A program made the translations under genes and the position numbers. DNA of 53,800 nt, taken from assembly GCA_937901895.1 (NCBI GenBank), contig CALGTD010000111.1:1-53800 (forward strand). Reading direction: 5' to 3'. Below, piece by piece: positions 1 to 10,264 of this stretch (position 1 is its first letter; every line of letters begins with the position of its first letter). The notes below the pieces were generated by a model. That model worked only from the letters and a program-made list of their open reading frames with translations. It did not search any database and was not told the origin of the DNA. The stretch comes from an uncultured Spartobacteria bacterium. Lineage in GTDB: Bacteria; Verrucomicrobiota; Verrucomicrobiia; Chthoniobacterales; JAATET01.

Positions 1-69
1 CCCGATTCGCTCTTCAGCAGTTTCGGCAAGAAACTCGGAAGCCTGTTCCGCTTCCGTGCAAGCGCCTGA
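1..69 (+). CDS. ftsA: C-terminal end of an upstream gene, probably FtsA (partial)
   Basis: Reading frame 1 is open from the first base and stops with TGA at 67-69, four bases before the ATG of ftsZ. The 22 residues end in an amphipathic stretch (FGKKLGSLFRF) alternating hydrophobic and basic residues. FtsA, the actin-like protein that ties FtsZ to the membrane, ends in just such a membrane-targeting helix and commonly lies directly before ftsZ. The identification rests on position and this helix only; the catalytic part lies outside the window. Confidence 0.6.
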   Translation, partial: PDSLFSSFGKKLGSLFRFRASA

Positions 70-73
70 TTCC

Positions 74-1390
74 ATGATCGAGATTCCCCGACAGGTCCTT
101 TCCGATTCAAAGCCCGATCCATTTGTCATCGCCGTGACGGGCGTCGGCAACGCCGGCGTCTCGCTCGTGGACCGCCTCGCAGTCGCCGGCTTCGGAAAGG
201 CGCTCGACCTCATCGCAATCAACACCGACTCCACCTCGCTGGGCGGATCTGTCGCCGGGGAAAAGATCCTGATCGGCGCAAAGACGTCGCGAGGGCTCGG
301 TGCCGGCGGAGATCCGGAGATCGGAGCCGATGCCGCGGAGGAGGCGGAGGCACAAATCGCCGCTGCCCTCGAATCGGCGGGACTCGTGGTCGTCTGCGCG
401 GGATTCGGCGGAGGCACCGGCAGCGGCGCAGCGCCCGTGGTCGCGGAAATCGCACGCCGCAGGAACGCACTCGTTCTCGGCATCGTGACAATGCCGTTCC
501 CGTTCGAGGGGCGCCGAAGATGTCAGCAGGCCGAGGAGGCCCGGGCGGAAATGGCGAAGCATTGCGACGCCCTGCTCGTATTCGAGAACGACCGGATGGC
601 CGAGATCGCCGAACCGCTCGCCGGCATCCACGAGACGTTTGCCGCCTCCGACCAGGTGCTGACGGAGGGCATCGGCTTTATTGCCCGGCTGGCACTTTCC
701 TCGGGCCCGATCCGGGTGACTCCCGCCGACCTTCTCGCGGTCTGCCGGGCGGGCGGCACCGACTGCGCATTTGGCTTTGCCCACGCCTCCGGCGGGAACC
801 GTGCCCACGAGGCGGTGGAGCGCGCGCTCCGATGCCCGCTCATGGGTCGCGGCAGACCCCTCGCAGACGCCCGCGGAACGCTTGTCCATATTTGCGGTCC
901 CGAAAATCTCCAGCTCGCGGAGGTCCGCGTGATCATGGACACCATCGGCCGCCTCACCGACGGCCAGGTGCATCTGGGCATTGGATCCGATCCCGACATG
1001 GGGGATTCCATCGGCGTCGCAATCCTCGCACCCATTGGCGCTCCTCCTCCCCGGCCGGTTCGCACCAGGCGGGCGGAGCCGCAACAGGCACCCGCCCCGG
1101 CGCCCGTCGCCGCCGAAACGGAACATCCGGAAGCGGTCGAAGAACCGGCTGCAGAACAAACGCCACCCGCCGCGCCCGCACCTCCCGCCGCGGCGAGCGA
1201 GCTGTTCGACACCGAGCCGTATCGGGTCGCGAAAAAAGGCCTCCCCGCGAAAAAGCCGAAGACCGAGCAGAAGACGCTCAGCCTCGACCCTGTCGCGCGT
1301 GGGCGCTTCGAAAAGAGCGAACCGACCATCATCGGCGGAGAGGACCTCGACGTGCCCACGTTCCTGCGTCGGAAGATCAAGCTGCGCTGA
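74..1390 (+). CDS. ftsZ: Cell division GTPase FtsZ, divergent
   Basis: Tubulin-like GTPase that forms the cytokinetic ring. The glycine-rich phosphate-binding loop GGGTGSGAAP is intact (bases about 407-436). After a long Pro/Ala-rich linker the protein ends in DLDVPTFLRRK, matching the conserved FtsZ tail that binds FtsA. Two other GTPase motifs are degenerate: the T1 loop reads GVGNAGVS instead of the usual glycine-rich GGxGGN pattern, and the T7 loop, normally NxDxxD, reads RVTPAD (713-730), keeping only the last acidic residue. I chose ATG 74, four bases after the upstream stop, over the in-frame GTG at 56, which would overlap the preceding gene. About 438 residues, longer than E. coli FtsZ (383) because of the linker. 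Confidence 0.93.
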   Translation: MIEIPRQVLSDSKPDPFVIAVTGVGNAGVSLVDRLAVAGFGKALDLIAINTDSTSLGGSVAGEKILIGAKTSRGLGAGGDPEIGADAAEEAEAQIAAALESAGLVVVCAGFGGGTGSGAAPVVAEIARRRNALVLGIVTMPFPFEGRRRCQQAEEARAEMAKHCDALLVFENDRMAEIAEPLAGIHETFAASDQVLTEGIGFIARLALSSGPIRVTPADLLAVCRAGGTDCAFGFAHASGGNRAHEAVERALRCPLMGRGRPLADARGTLVHICGPENLQLAEVRVIMDTIGRLTDGQVHLGIGSDPDMGDSIGVAILAPIGAPPPRPVRTRRAEPQQAPAPAPVAAETEHPEAVEEPAAEQTPPAAPAPPAAASELFDTEPYRVAKKGLPAKKPKTEQKTLSLDPVARGRFEKSEPTIIGGEDLDVPTFLRRKIKLR

Positions 1391-1451
1391 AGCCGGACAT
1401 CGTCGGTTTTCGATGGACACCCGGGCCATCAGGCAATGAACTGCCTTCCCC

Positions 1452-3209
1452 ATGCCGCATGACATCACGCTGATCTCCACGATCGCCGTCGGATTTGGTC
1501 TGGCGTTCGTGTTCGGTTTCATCGCGAACCGGCTGCGTCTTCCCCCGCTGGTGGGATATCTCGTGGCCGGCATCTGCATCGGCCCCTACACGCCGGGATA
1601 TGTCGCCGACAGCGAACTCGCCGGGCAGCTGGCGGAGATCGGCGTCATGCTGCTGATGTTCGGCGTCGGCCTCCACTTCTCCGTAGGCGATCTGATCGCC
1701 GTCCGGCGAATCGCCGTTCCCGGTGCCATCGGTCAGATCCTGCTGGCAACCGCCCTCGGGGCCGGAATGATGATCGCGTTCGGCTGGAAACCCGGCGCAG
1801 CCATCGTCCTCGGACTCAGCCTCTCGGTGGCAAGCACCGTCGTCCTGCTCAAGGCCCTGGAGGAACGAAACGCCGTTTCCACCCCCAATGGCCGCATCGC
1901 GGTCGGCTGGCTCATTGTCGAGGATCTCGCGATGGTCCTCGCACTCGTGCTCGTGCCCGCATTTGCAGAGGCGCTCGGCGGCGGGGCGGCGGACCATGCC
2001 CATGGCGACGAGGCCGCGGGAGGAAATGTCGCCTGGACACTCGCCATGACCTTCGGAAAGGTCGGCGCCTTCGTGGCTCTGGCGCTCGTCGTCGGGCCCC
2101 GGCTGATGCCGTGGATCCTCCGGCAGGTCGCCCGCACCGGATCGCGCGAACTCTTCACCCTGTCGGTGCTCGCCATCGCCCTCAGCATCGCATTCGGCGC
2201 CGCAAAACTTTTCGGCGTCTCCTTTGCGCTCGGCGCGTTCTTCGCGGGAATGGTGCTCCACGAATCGACGCTCAGCCACAAGGCTGCGGTGAATTCCCTG
2301 CCCCTGCAGGATGCCTTCGCGGTGCTGTTCTTCGTTTCGGTCGGCATGCTGTTCGATCCGTCGATTCTCATTCGCGAACCCGTGATGGTTGCGGCCGTGA
2401 TGCTCGTGATCCTGGTCGGCAAATCCCTCGTCGCGATGGGCATCGTGTGGCTTCTCGGCTTTCCCATGAGCACGGCCCTTCTCGTCTCGGCCTCACTCGC
2501 GCAGATCGGAGAATTCTCGTTCATCCTCGGCGGACTTGGAATCAGCTACAAGTTGATGGAGCCGGAGGGACTCAACCTCATCCTCGCCGGTGCGCTGCTC
2601 TCAATCACCCTGAATCCCCTTGTCTTCGCCGCAACCGATCGCATGTGCCGCTGGATCGGCGCGCGGCCGCAATGGAAACGCCGGCTCGAGGACAATCGTC
2701 ACGCCCGTTTCGACGCGCTGCAGGCCGATCTTGAAGCCGCAAGAAAGCATGCGGAAGAAAAGGCCGCCGCTCACAAAACGTTCACACCGGAGGAGCTGGT
2801 GGAGCGATTCCCCTTGTTCGCGGACCTTTCCCCGGAGCAGCGCGAAGTGCTGGTGCTGCACTTCGAGCCGGAGTCCGCAGGTCCGGGAACGAAAATCATC
2901 CGGAAGGGCGACGAAGCCGACAAAATCTATTTCATTTCGGAAGGCCGTGCGGAGGTGAATGTCGCCGGCAGGCGCATCCCGCTCGAACCCGGCGACTATT
3001 TTGGCGAGATGGCGCTGCTGAACGACCAGCCGAGGTCCGCCGATGTCACCGCACTCGACTACAGCCGGTTCGCGACGCTGAGCCGCCGCGACTTCCGGCA
3101 GTTTCTCAGGCGCTTTCCGGGAATTCGCGAGCAGATCGAGGCGCGGGCCAGCGAGCGTCTGGAGATGAACCGGCGTTCCGTCGAGACGTCGGCCGCGGAC
3201 GTTTCTTGA
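1452..3209 (+). CDS. CPA2-family cation:proton antiporter with C-terminal cyclic-nucleotide-binding domain
   Basis: Integral membrane exchanger of the KefB/YbaL type (monovalent cation against protons). About the first 400 residues carry a dozen hydrophobic segments, including the family signature RLPPLVGYLVAGICIGP near residue 30 and the GVMLLMFGVGLHFS helix near residue 65. In place of the TrkA-N/RCK domain usual in KefB-like proteins, residues from about 450 to the end form a cNMP-binding fold: KIIRKGDEADKIYFISEGRAE, then the phosphate-binding cassette FGEMALLNDQPRSADV. Transport is therefore probably gated by a cyclic nucleotide or a similar ligand; the ligand is inferred. It lies 61 bases after ftsZ. 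Confidence 0.9.
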   Translation: MPHDITLISTIAVGFGLAFVFGFIANRLRLPPLVGYLVAGICIGPYTPGYVADSELAGQLAEIGVMLLMFGVGLHFSVGDLIAVRRIAVPGAIGQILLATALGAGMMIAFGWKPGAAIVLGLSLSVASTVVLLKALEERNAVSTPNGRIAVGWLIVEDLAMVLALVLVPAFAEALGGGAADHAHGDEAAGGNVAWTLAMTFGKVGAFVALALVVGPRLMPWILRQVARTGSRELFTLSVLAIALSIAFGAAKLFGVSFALGAFFAGMVLHESTLSHKAAVNSLPLQDAFAVLFFVSVGMLFDPSILIREPVMVAAVMLVILVGKSLVAMGIVWLLGFPMSTALLVSASLAQIGEFSFILGGLGISYKLMEPEGLNLILAGALLSITLNPLVFAATDRMCRWIGARPQWKRRLEDNRHARFDALQADLEAARKHAEEKAAAHKTFTPEELVERFPLFADLSPEQREVLVLHFEPESAGPGTKIIRKGDEADKIYFISEGRAEVNVAGRRIPLEPGDYFGEMALLNDQPRSADVTALDYSRFATLSRRDFRQFLRRFPGIREQIEARASERLEMNRRSVETSAADVS

Positions 3210-3267
3210 GCAACCGCTCCGGCGGCGTTGCAATCCCCTCCCGGAAATCGAAAATGAGGTCACTCCC

Positions 3268-4173
3268 ATGGAAGTGCATCAACTCCGCTATGTGGTCGCC
3301 GTGGCCCGTGCGGGGAGCTTCAGTCGCGCCGCGAGGGACTGCCATGTCTCTCAACCTTCGCTCAGCCAGCAGATCCGCAAACTCGAGAGCGAACTCGGTG
3401 AGCCTCTGTTCGAGCGGGACCGGCGCCGCACGCGCCTGACACCCAGCGGTGAGCGCTTCGTCGTCCGGGCGGCGCGCATCCTCGACGAACTGGCCGAGGC
3501 GGAGCGGGAAGCCCGCGAAACCTGCGATGTCGCGCGTGGCACGGTGACCGTCGGTGCGCTCCCCACCATCGCCCCGTATCTGCTGCCTGATGTCGTCCGG
3601 GATTTCGCGACGCGTTTTCCCGGCGTTCAGCTCGTGATTCACGAGGAGACGACCGACTCCCTCGCGCAACTGGCTGCGGCACATGAGATCGACTTCGCGA
3701 TCGCGAGCCTGCCCGTGCTGGGCGGACAGTTCGAGGTCGAGCATTTGTTCGACGAGGAGTTGCTGCTGGCCATCCCGCGGGGACACCCCCTGGAAAAGAA
3801 GGAATCGATCCGCGTGCGCGATCTTGAGACCGCCCAGTTCGTGCTCATGAAGGAGGGCCATTGCCTCGGAGACCAGGCTCTGAGCTTCTGCCAGCGCGGA
3901 GGCATCACCCCCCGCATCGTTTCGCGAAGCGCCCAGATCGAAACGATCCGCCGCCTCGTGAACGCCGGACTCGGGCTCTCACTCGTGCCGAGAATGGCCA
4001 TTCTCGAGAAAGCTCCGGGCCAGCCTCTCTACCGCTCGCTCGCGGGGACACGCCCCCACCGCAGCGTAATCGCCTTCTGGCGGCGCAAACGCGGACTCCC
4101 CCGCGCCGCACAGGCATTTCTCGAATCGCTCCGGAACCACGTCGCACAAATAAATCCAAAAAAAGTCCGTTGA
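3268..4173 (+). CDS. oxyR: LysR-family peroxide sensor OxyR
   Basis: LysR-type regulator of 301 residues: winged helix-turn-helix at residues 1-60 (SFSRAARDCHVSQPSLSQQI) and a periplasmic-binding-like sensor domain from about 90. The redox cysteines of OxyR fall exactly at positions 199 and 208 in the motif GHCLGDQALSFC, the numbering known for E. coli OxyR, where peroxide links them in a disulphide and activates transcription. That makes OxyR much more likely than a generic LysR protein. ATG 3268 gives a normal LysR start (MEVHQLRYVV). No catalase or peroxidase gene adjoins it; a peroxiredoxin lies at 47.7-48.2 kb and could be a target, which is only inference. Confidence 0.9.
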   Translation: MEVHQLRYVVAVARAGSFSRAARDCHVSQPSLSQQIRKLESELGEPLFERDRRRTRLTPSGERFVVRAARILDELAEAEREARETCDVARGTVTVGALPTIAPYLLPDVVRDFATRFPGVQLVIHEETTDSLAQLAAAHEIDFAIASLPVLGGQFEVEHLFDEELLLAIPRGHPLEKKESIRVRDLETAQFVLMKEGHCLGDQALSFCQRGGITPRIVSRSAQIETIRRLVNAGLGLSLVPRMAILEKAPGQPLYRSLAGTRPHRSVIAFWRRKRGLPRAAQAFLESLRNHVAQINPKKVR

Positions 4174-4198
4174 CTTTGTTCCATTCGAGATAACGTTT

Positions 4199-4214
4199 TG
4201 TATCAACTGATACA
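4199..4214. promoter_or_regulatory. Candidate autoregulatory operator of the Xre/RES module
   Basis: Perfect inverted repeat TGTATCA-AC-TGATACA, seven-base arms and a two-base spacer, whose last base is the A of the antitoxin start codon. A TTGACT hexamer (4170-4175) lies upstream in a locally AT-rich stretch, with only a weak -10 match (TAACGT, 4191-4196). Toxin-antitoxin operons are usually repressed by their antitoxin at such palindromes. The function is inferred from position and symmetry. Confidence 0.45.
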
Positions 4215-4660
4215 TGCGTCGTCCGACCTCACCCGGTTCCATCGTGAGGGGAATCATCTTCCGTCAGGTGCGCCGCGAATTTGGCGTGGAGGACTCGATT
4301 CTTCTCGTTTCCGCAGTGCGCGCAGGACTGCCGATGCGCGAACTGGCGGAACTTCGCGAGGCACTGGACCTGCCGATGGAGCGGGTTGCGGCAAAGATCG
4401 GGATGTCGCGGGCGACCTTTCACCGCCGTCGGAAAACCGGGGTGCTGTCGCCCGACGAATCCGACAAGGCGATCCGCCTCGCTCGCATTCTCGGTCACGC
4501 CATTTCCGTGTTCGGCAACCACGAGGCCGCGCGCCAATGGCTGTCCGCCCCGCAGGCCGCCCTTGGTGGGGAAATCCCCCTCGATCTCGCAGAAACTGAA
4601 ATTGGAGCAAGGGAGGTGGAGCAGTTGATCGGACGCATTGATTACGGTGTCTACCCGTGA
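4214..4660 (+). CDS. Xre/MbcA/ParS-type antitoxin of a RES toxin pair
   Basis: 148-residue protein with an N-terminal helix-turn-helix-like part (LPMERVAAKIGMSRATFHRRR, near residue 53) and a C-terminal Xre/MbcA/ParS toxin-binding domain (IRLARILGHAISVFGNHEAARQW, then a tail ending DYGVYP). It should neutralise the RES enzyme encoded next and repress its own operon. Its stop overlaps the GTG start of the toxin by four bases, so the pair is translationally coupled. ATG 4214 sits inside the palindrome with no visible Shine-Dalgarno sequence; GTG 4244 is an alternative start. Confidence 0.85.
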   Translation: MRRPTSPGSIVRGIIFRQVRREFGVEDSILLVSAVRAGLPMRELAELREALDLPMERVAAKIGMSRATFHRRRKTGVLSPDESDKAIRLARILGHAISVFGNHEAARQWLSAPQAALGGEIPLDLAETEIGAREVEQLIGRIDYGVYP

Positions 4661-5109
4661 AAATCCATGCATGGCGAATCGTCCGCCGCGCGCGGGTCGA
4701 CGACGCCTACACCGGCGAGGGAGCGCGACTCTACGGAGGCCGCTGGAACTCGCCCGGGACGGCGATTGTCTACGCGAGCGACAGCCTTGCCCTCGCCGCG
4801 CTGGAAACCCTCACCTCCATTTTCCCCCGGATTTCCATCGACCATGTCTGTTTCGAAATCACCTTTGACTCCCGCCTCGTGGAGACTGTTGAGAGCGTGC
4901 CCGACGGATGGGATCGCCGCCCAGCCTCTCCGCTCACCCAGCACATCGGCGACCTGTGGGCAACGGAACTGCGAACCGCGATTCTCTCGATTCCGAGCAT
5001 CCTCATCCCCTCACAGCGCACCTACCTTTTGAACCCCAAACACCCGGACTTTTCCAAAATCACGATCGGGCCCATGCGGCCCTTCCCATTCGACCCCCGA
5101 CTGACCTGA
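4657..5109 (+). CDS. RES-domain toxin (NAD+-degrading family)
   Basis: 150-residue RES-domain protein. RES toxins, structurally related to ADP-ribosyl-transferring toxins, degrade NAD+ (MbcT is an NAD+ phosphorylase). The family's conserved residues are visible: Arg and Gly in ARLYGGRWNSPG, Tyr in IVYASDSLALAALE with the following Glu, and a late Ser and Asn (PSILIPSQ, YLLNPKHPDF). Start is GTG 4657, overlapping the antitoxin stop. The module appears intact, so it is probably functional. A plasmid-like stabilisation role is possible, but nothing mobile lies nearby. Confidence 0.88.
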   Translation: MKIHAWRIVRRARVDDAYTGEGARLYGGRWNSPGTAIVYASDSLALAALETLTSIFPRISIDHVCFEITFDSRLVETVESVPDGWDRRPASPLTQHIGDLWATELRTAILSIPSILIPSQRTYLLNPKHPDFSKITIGPMRPFPFDPRLT

Positions 5110-5110
5110 T

Positions 5111-7675
<2,565 letters not shown>

Positions 7676-7921
7676 GGGCCATCCTGCTCCGCGTGGTCGG
7701 GTCATCCGCCGCGCGGGCCGGTGAAAATCAGACGCGGAGGCCCGAGCATTCGGGCACCGGATCTGCGAAGAAATCGCCCGCGACGCGGATGTCGTATGGG
7801 ACGCGGAGACGCCCGCCCGTTGTTAAGAACGCGGCCCGGGGTTACCTTTCAATCGAGTGCGCTCAAATGCCACTCATCGGCGATTTTCGCCAATCGACCG
7901 ACCGGAGCCATCCCGCATCGG

Positions 7922-8833
7922 TCAATCAAAGGCGCTCGTCACCGGCCGGCCCCAGAAACTCTCCGGAATCGGCACGCCGAGCAGCCATAACGCGGTGGCA
8001 GCCGTGTCGTATTGGACCAATGGCGCCGTGATCGTAAACCGCGGCTTCACGTGCGATCCGTAGGCGATCCAGGGAATGAGCACGTCGCGAGTGTGGGGCG
8101 AACCATGCGTGCCCAGCACCTTCGGCTCGCCAGGTTCGTCCGCCTTGGGATTCGGGATGTCGTGGCTCCCGTGATCGGCGGTGATGATGAGGACGCTGGA
8201 ATCGGCGATTCCGGATTTCTGGATGGCGTCCACGATCTTCCGGAGCGCTTCGTCGGTTTCGGCGAGCGCCTTCATCTTCTCGGCCGAATGCGCACCGTAT
8301 TTGTGGCCCTGGACATCCGGGTCGGCGAAGTGGATGAAGCAGAGCCCAGGGCGAAAGGTCTTCAACATTTCATCCACCGCGGTCGCGACCTCGGCGGCCG
8401 TTTTGCCGGTCTTCTCAAAGCGGTCGAGGCTTCCGGGCAGCTGGAGGGTCTTGAACTTCGACTTTCCGACGACCATCGCCGTCGACAGGCCGGCCTTCTT
8501 CGCGAGGCTGAAAATGGTGGGCACTTTCACCAGGCCCTTCTCGACTACGAAATCGTTCCAATCGACCTGGTGCTTCTGGATGCCGACTCCGGTGAGCATC
8601 GAAGTATGTGACGGCAGCGTCAGACTCGGGACGATCGTGTAAGCCTCCCAGGTATGCGCGCCCTCTGCCGCCAGTTTTTTGAGGAAGGGCATGTCAGCCT
8701 TCTCGATGGCATCGTCGCCTCCCTGGTCAATGCTGATGATGAAAACATGCTGCGCCTTGGGAGCGGCAAATGCGGACGCGCAGAAACAGACAATGAGGAT
8801 GGCAGCCCGGAGGGCCGCGGAACGGGCGAACAT
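7922..8833 (-). CDS. Secreted alkaline-phosphatase-superfamily enzyme (nucleotide pyrophosphatase/phosphodiesterase type)
   Basis: 303-residue protein with a signal peptide (MFARSAALRAAILIVCFCASAFA). Metal-site and nucleophile motifs of the type I phosphodiesterase/nucleotide pyrophosphatase group are present: the Asp in IISIDQGGDD, the Thr nucleophile in PSLTLPSHTSMLTG, the Asp/His pair in FADPDVQGHKYG, ITADHGSHD, and a late His in GTHGSPH. It probably hydrolyses phosphodiesters or phosphomonoesters outside the cytoplasm; the substrate is unknown. The frame is open further upstream (to 8944), but the ATG at 8833 gives the signal peptide directly. Confidence 0.85.
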   Translation of the reverse strand: MFARSAALRAAILIVCFCASAFAAPKAQHVFIISIDQGGDDAIEKADMPFLKKLAAEGAHTWEAYTIVPSLTLPSHTSMLTGVGIQKHQVDWNDFVVEKGLVKVPTIFSLAKKAGLSTAMVVGKSKFKTLQLPGSLDRFEKTGKTAAEVATAVDEMLKTFRPGLCFIHFADPDVQGHKYGAHSAEKMKALAETDEALRKIVDAIQKSGIADSSVLIITADHGSHDIPNPKADEPGEPKVLGTHGSPHTRDVLIPWIAYGSHVKPRFTITAPLVQYDTAATALWLLGVPIPESFWGRPVTSAFD

Positions 8834-9003
8834 CTCTGGATGGTAGAAAACACCCGTGAAAAAAACAACCCACCGGGCACGGCAGACGCGCAGATTCCGA
8901 AGAACCCACACACATTCCGGTGCCTCACCCGCCACCGCTCCCACGGCAATCTACGAATGCACCTCCGGCTCGTGCATTGCCACGGGCCGCTCCCCGGCCT
9001 ATC

Positions 9004-10167
9004 ATGCACCGCTCCTGCATGATTCAGATCCCCCTCCCCTGCCGCGTCGCGGCCGCCCTTGCCCTCTGTTCCGCAGCGAACGCAGCCTACGAGATCGCGG
9101 ATGTCTCCGGCGTCGGCGCGGATTACACGGGCTACACCAAGGTCTACATCGACTACGGCGACAACCCGATCACCACGCCGGAGCAATGGGACGCCTACAC
9201 TCCGCCGCCCGGCTTCATGAAAAACACGCCGCGCAACGGCGAGTTCAACGAGGAAACCACTCTCAGCAGCCCCGGCCAGCCCGCACCCGAAGTCACCATC
9301 TACACCGACCCCTCGGGCTACACGTGGAAATTCATCGCCCAGACGCAGAGCGCAATGTGGCCCTACGCGCCGGAGACGAACCCCTACCAGGCCGCCGCCT
9401 TCACGACCACGCCGGCCGCCGGCACCGTGAAATACAGTTCGAACGAGAAGAACCAGATCATGACGTTCTGGGCGCGCGAGAACAACGACCCCTCCGGCGC
9501 GCCGATCCAGCGCTTCTTCATCACCGATGAATGGGGCAACACCTACATCCTCGGAGCGGCCGGCGTCGCCAACGACGCCGACATTCCCGCGTCGTTCGAG
9601 GCTTCCGTGCTGCCCGCCGGCTGGACGAAGAGCACCGGATACCTCGACGAGACGATCCATCTCTTCCCCGCCTACGGCGCCGGCAACCAGGCGCACTACA
9701 ACCTCTTCCGCGAGAGCAGCGACAACACCTTCTTCCAGATCACGTGGAGCACGTCGGGCAACACGATCGCCAACCAGATCAAGGACATGCCGATCTGGGG
9801 CGGCGCGACGAGCGACATCATCCTCGGCCGCCCCGGCGACGACAACCTCATCCACGGCGCGGAGGGCGACGACACGATTCACCTGCTCGGCTGGAACGAC
9901 ATCGTTTACGGCGACACCGGCATCGACACCGTCGTCTTCACGGGCGACTTTTCCGATTACACTCTTCTCGACTACGCCGACGACGGCGCCTGGCTTGTTC
10001 TCTCGGGCGGCGGATATGTGAAGACCCTTTACGACGTGGAATTTCTCCAGTTCGACGACGGCACGTTTGCCACCTCCGCGATTCCGGAACCCGGCACAAT
10101 CGCCCTCCTCGCTCTCGCGCTCACGACGGTGATGGCTCTCCGCAGCCGGCGCGCGCGGACTCCCTGA
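9004..10167 (+). CDS. RTX-like calcium-binding protein with PEP-CTERM anchor
   Basis: About 387 residues. N-terminal signal peptide (LPCRVAAALALCSAANA), a body of unknown function, a short block of RTX-type nonapeptides near residues 270-312 (GRPGDDNLIHG, GAEGDDTIHL, WNDIVYGDTGIDTV), and a C-terminal PEP-CTERM tail: IPEPGT, a hydrophobic helix, then RSRRAR. RTX turns bind calcium; PEP-CTERM tails are processed by exosortase and send proteins to the surface. RTX proteins normally leave by type I secretion with no signal peptide, so this combination is odd. ATG 9019 is an equally good start. It runs convergent to the next gene. Confidence 0.8.
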   Translation: MHRSCMIQIPLPCRVAAALALCSAANAAYEIADVSGVGADYTGYTKVYIDYGDNPITTPEQWDAYTPPPGFMKNTPRNGEFNEETTLSSPGQPAPEVTIYTDPSGYTWKFIAQTQSAMWPYAPETNPYQAAAFTTTPAAGTVKYSSNEKNQIMTFWARENNDPSGAPIQRFFITDEWGNTYILGAAGVANDADIPASFEASVLPAGWTKSTGYLDETIHLFPAYGAGNQAHYNLFRESSDNTFFQITWSTSGNTIANQIKDMPIWGGATSDIILGRPGDDNLIHGAEGDDTIHLLGWNDIVYGDTGIDTVVFTGDFSDYTLLDYADDGAWLVLSGGGYVKTLYDVEFLQFDDGTFATSAIPEPGTIALLALALTTVMALRSRRARTP

Positions 10168-10264
10168 ACTTCCCGGCGCGGGCAACCGCACCGGCGTCCG
10201 CCCGGCGAATCAGCGCATCAGCAGCCCCGCAAACCCCAACGTTTCGCGTGCCTTCGTGTGAGGC

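Noticed and set aside
7676..7921. 245-base gap between clpB and the phosphodiesterase gene, searched for a small gene or RNA
   Set aside because: Short plus-strand frames there have no start signal or domain, and I saw no clear tRNA, riboswitch or terminator pattern.
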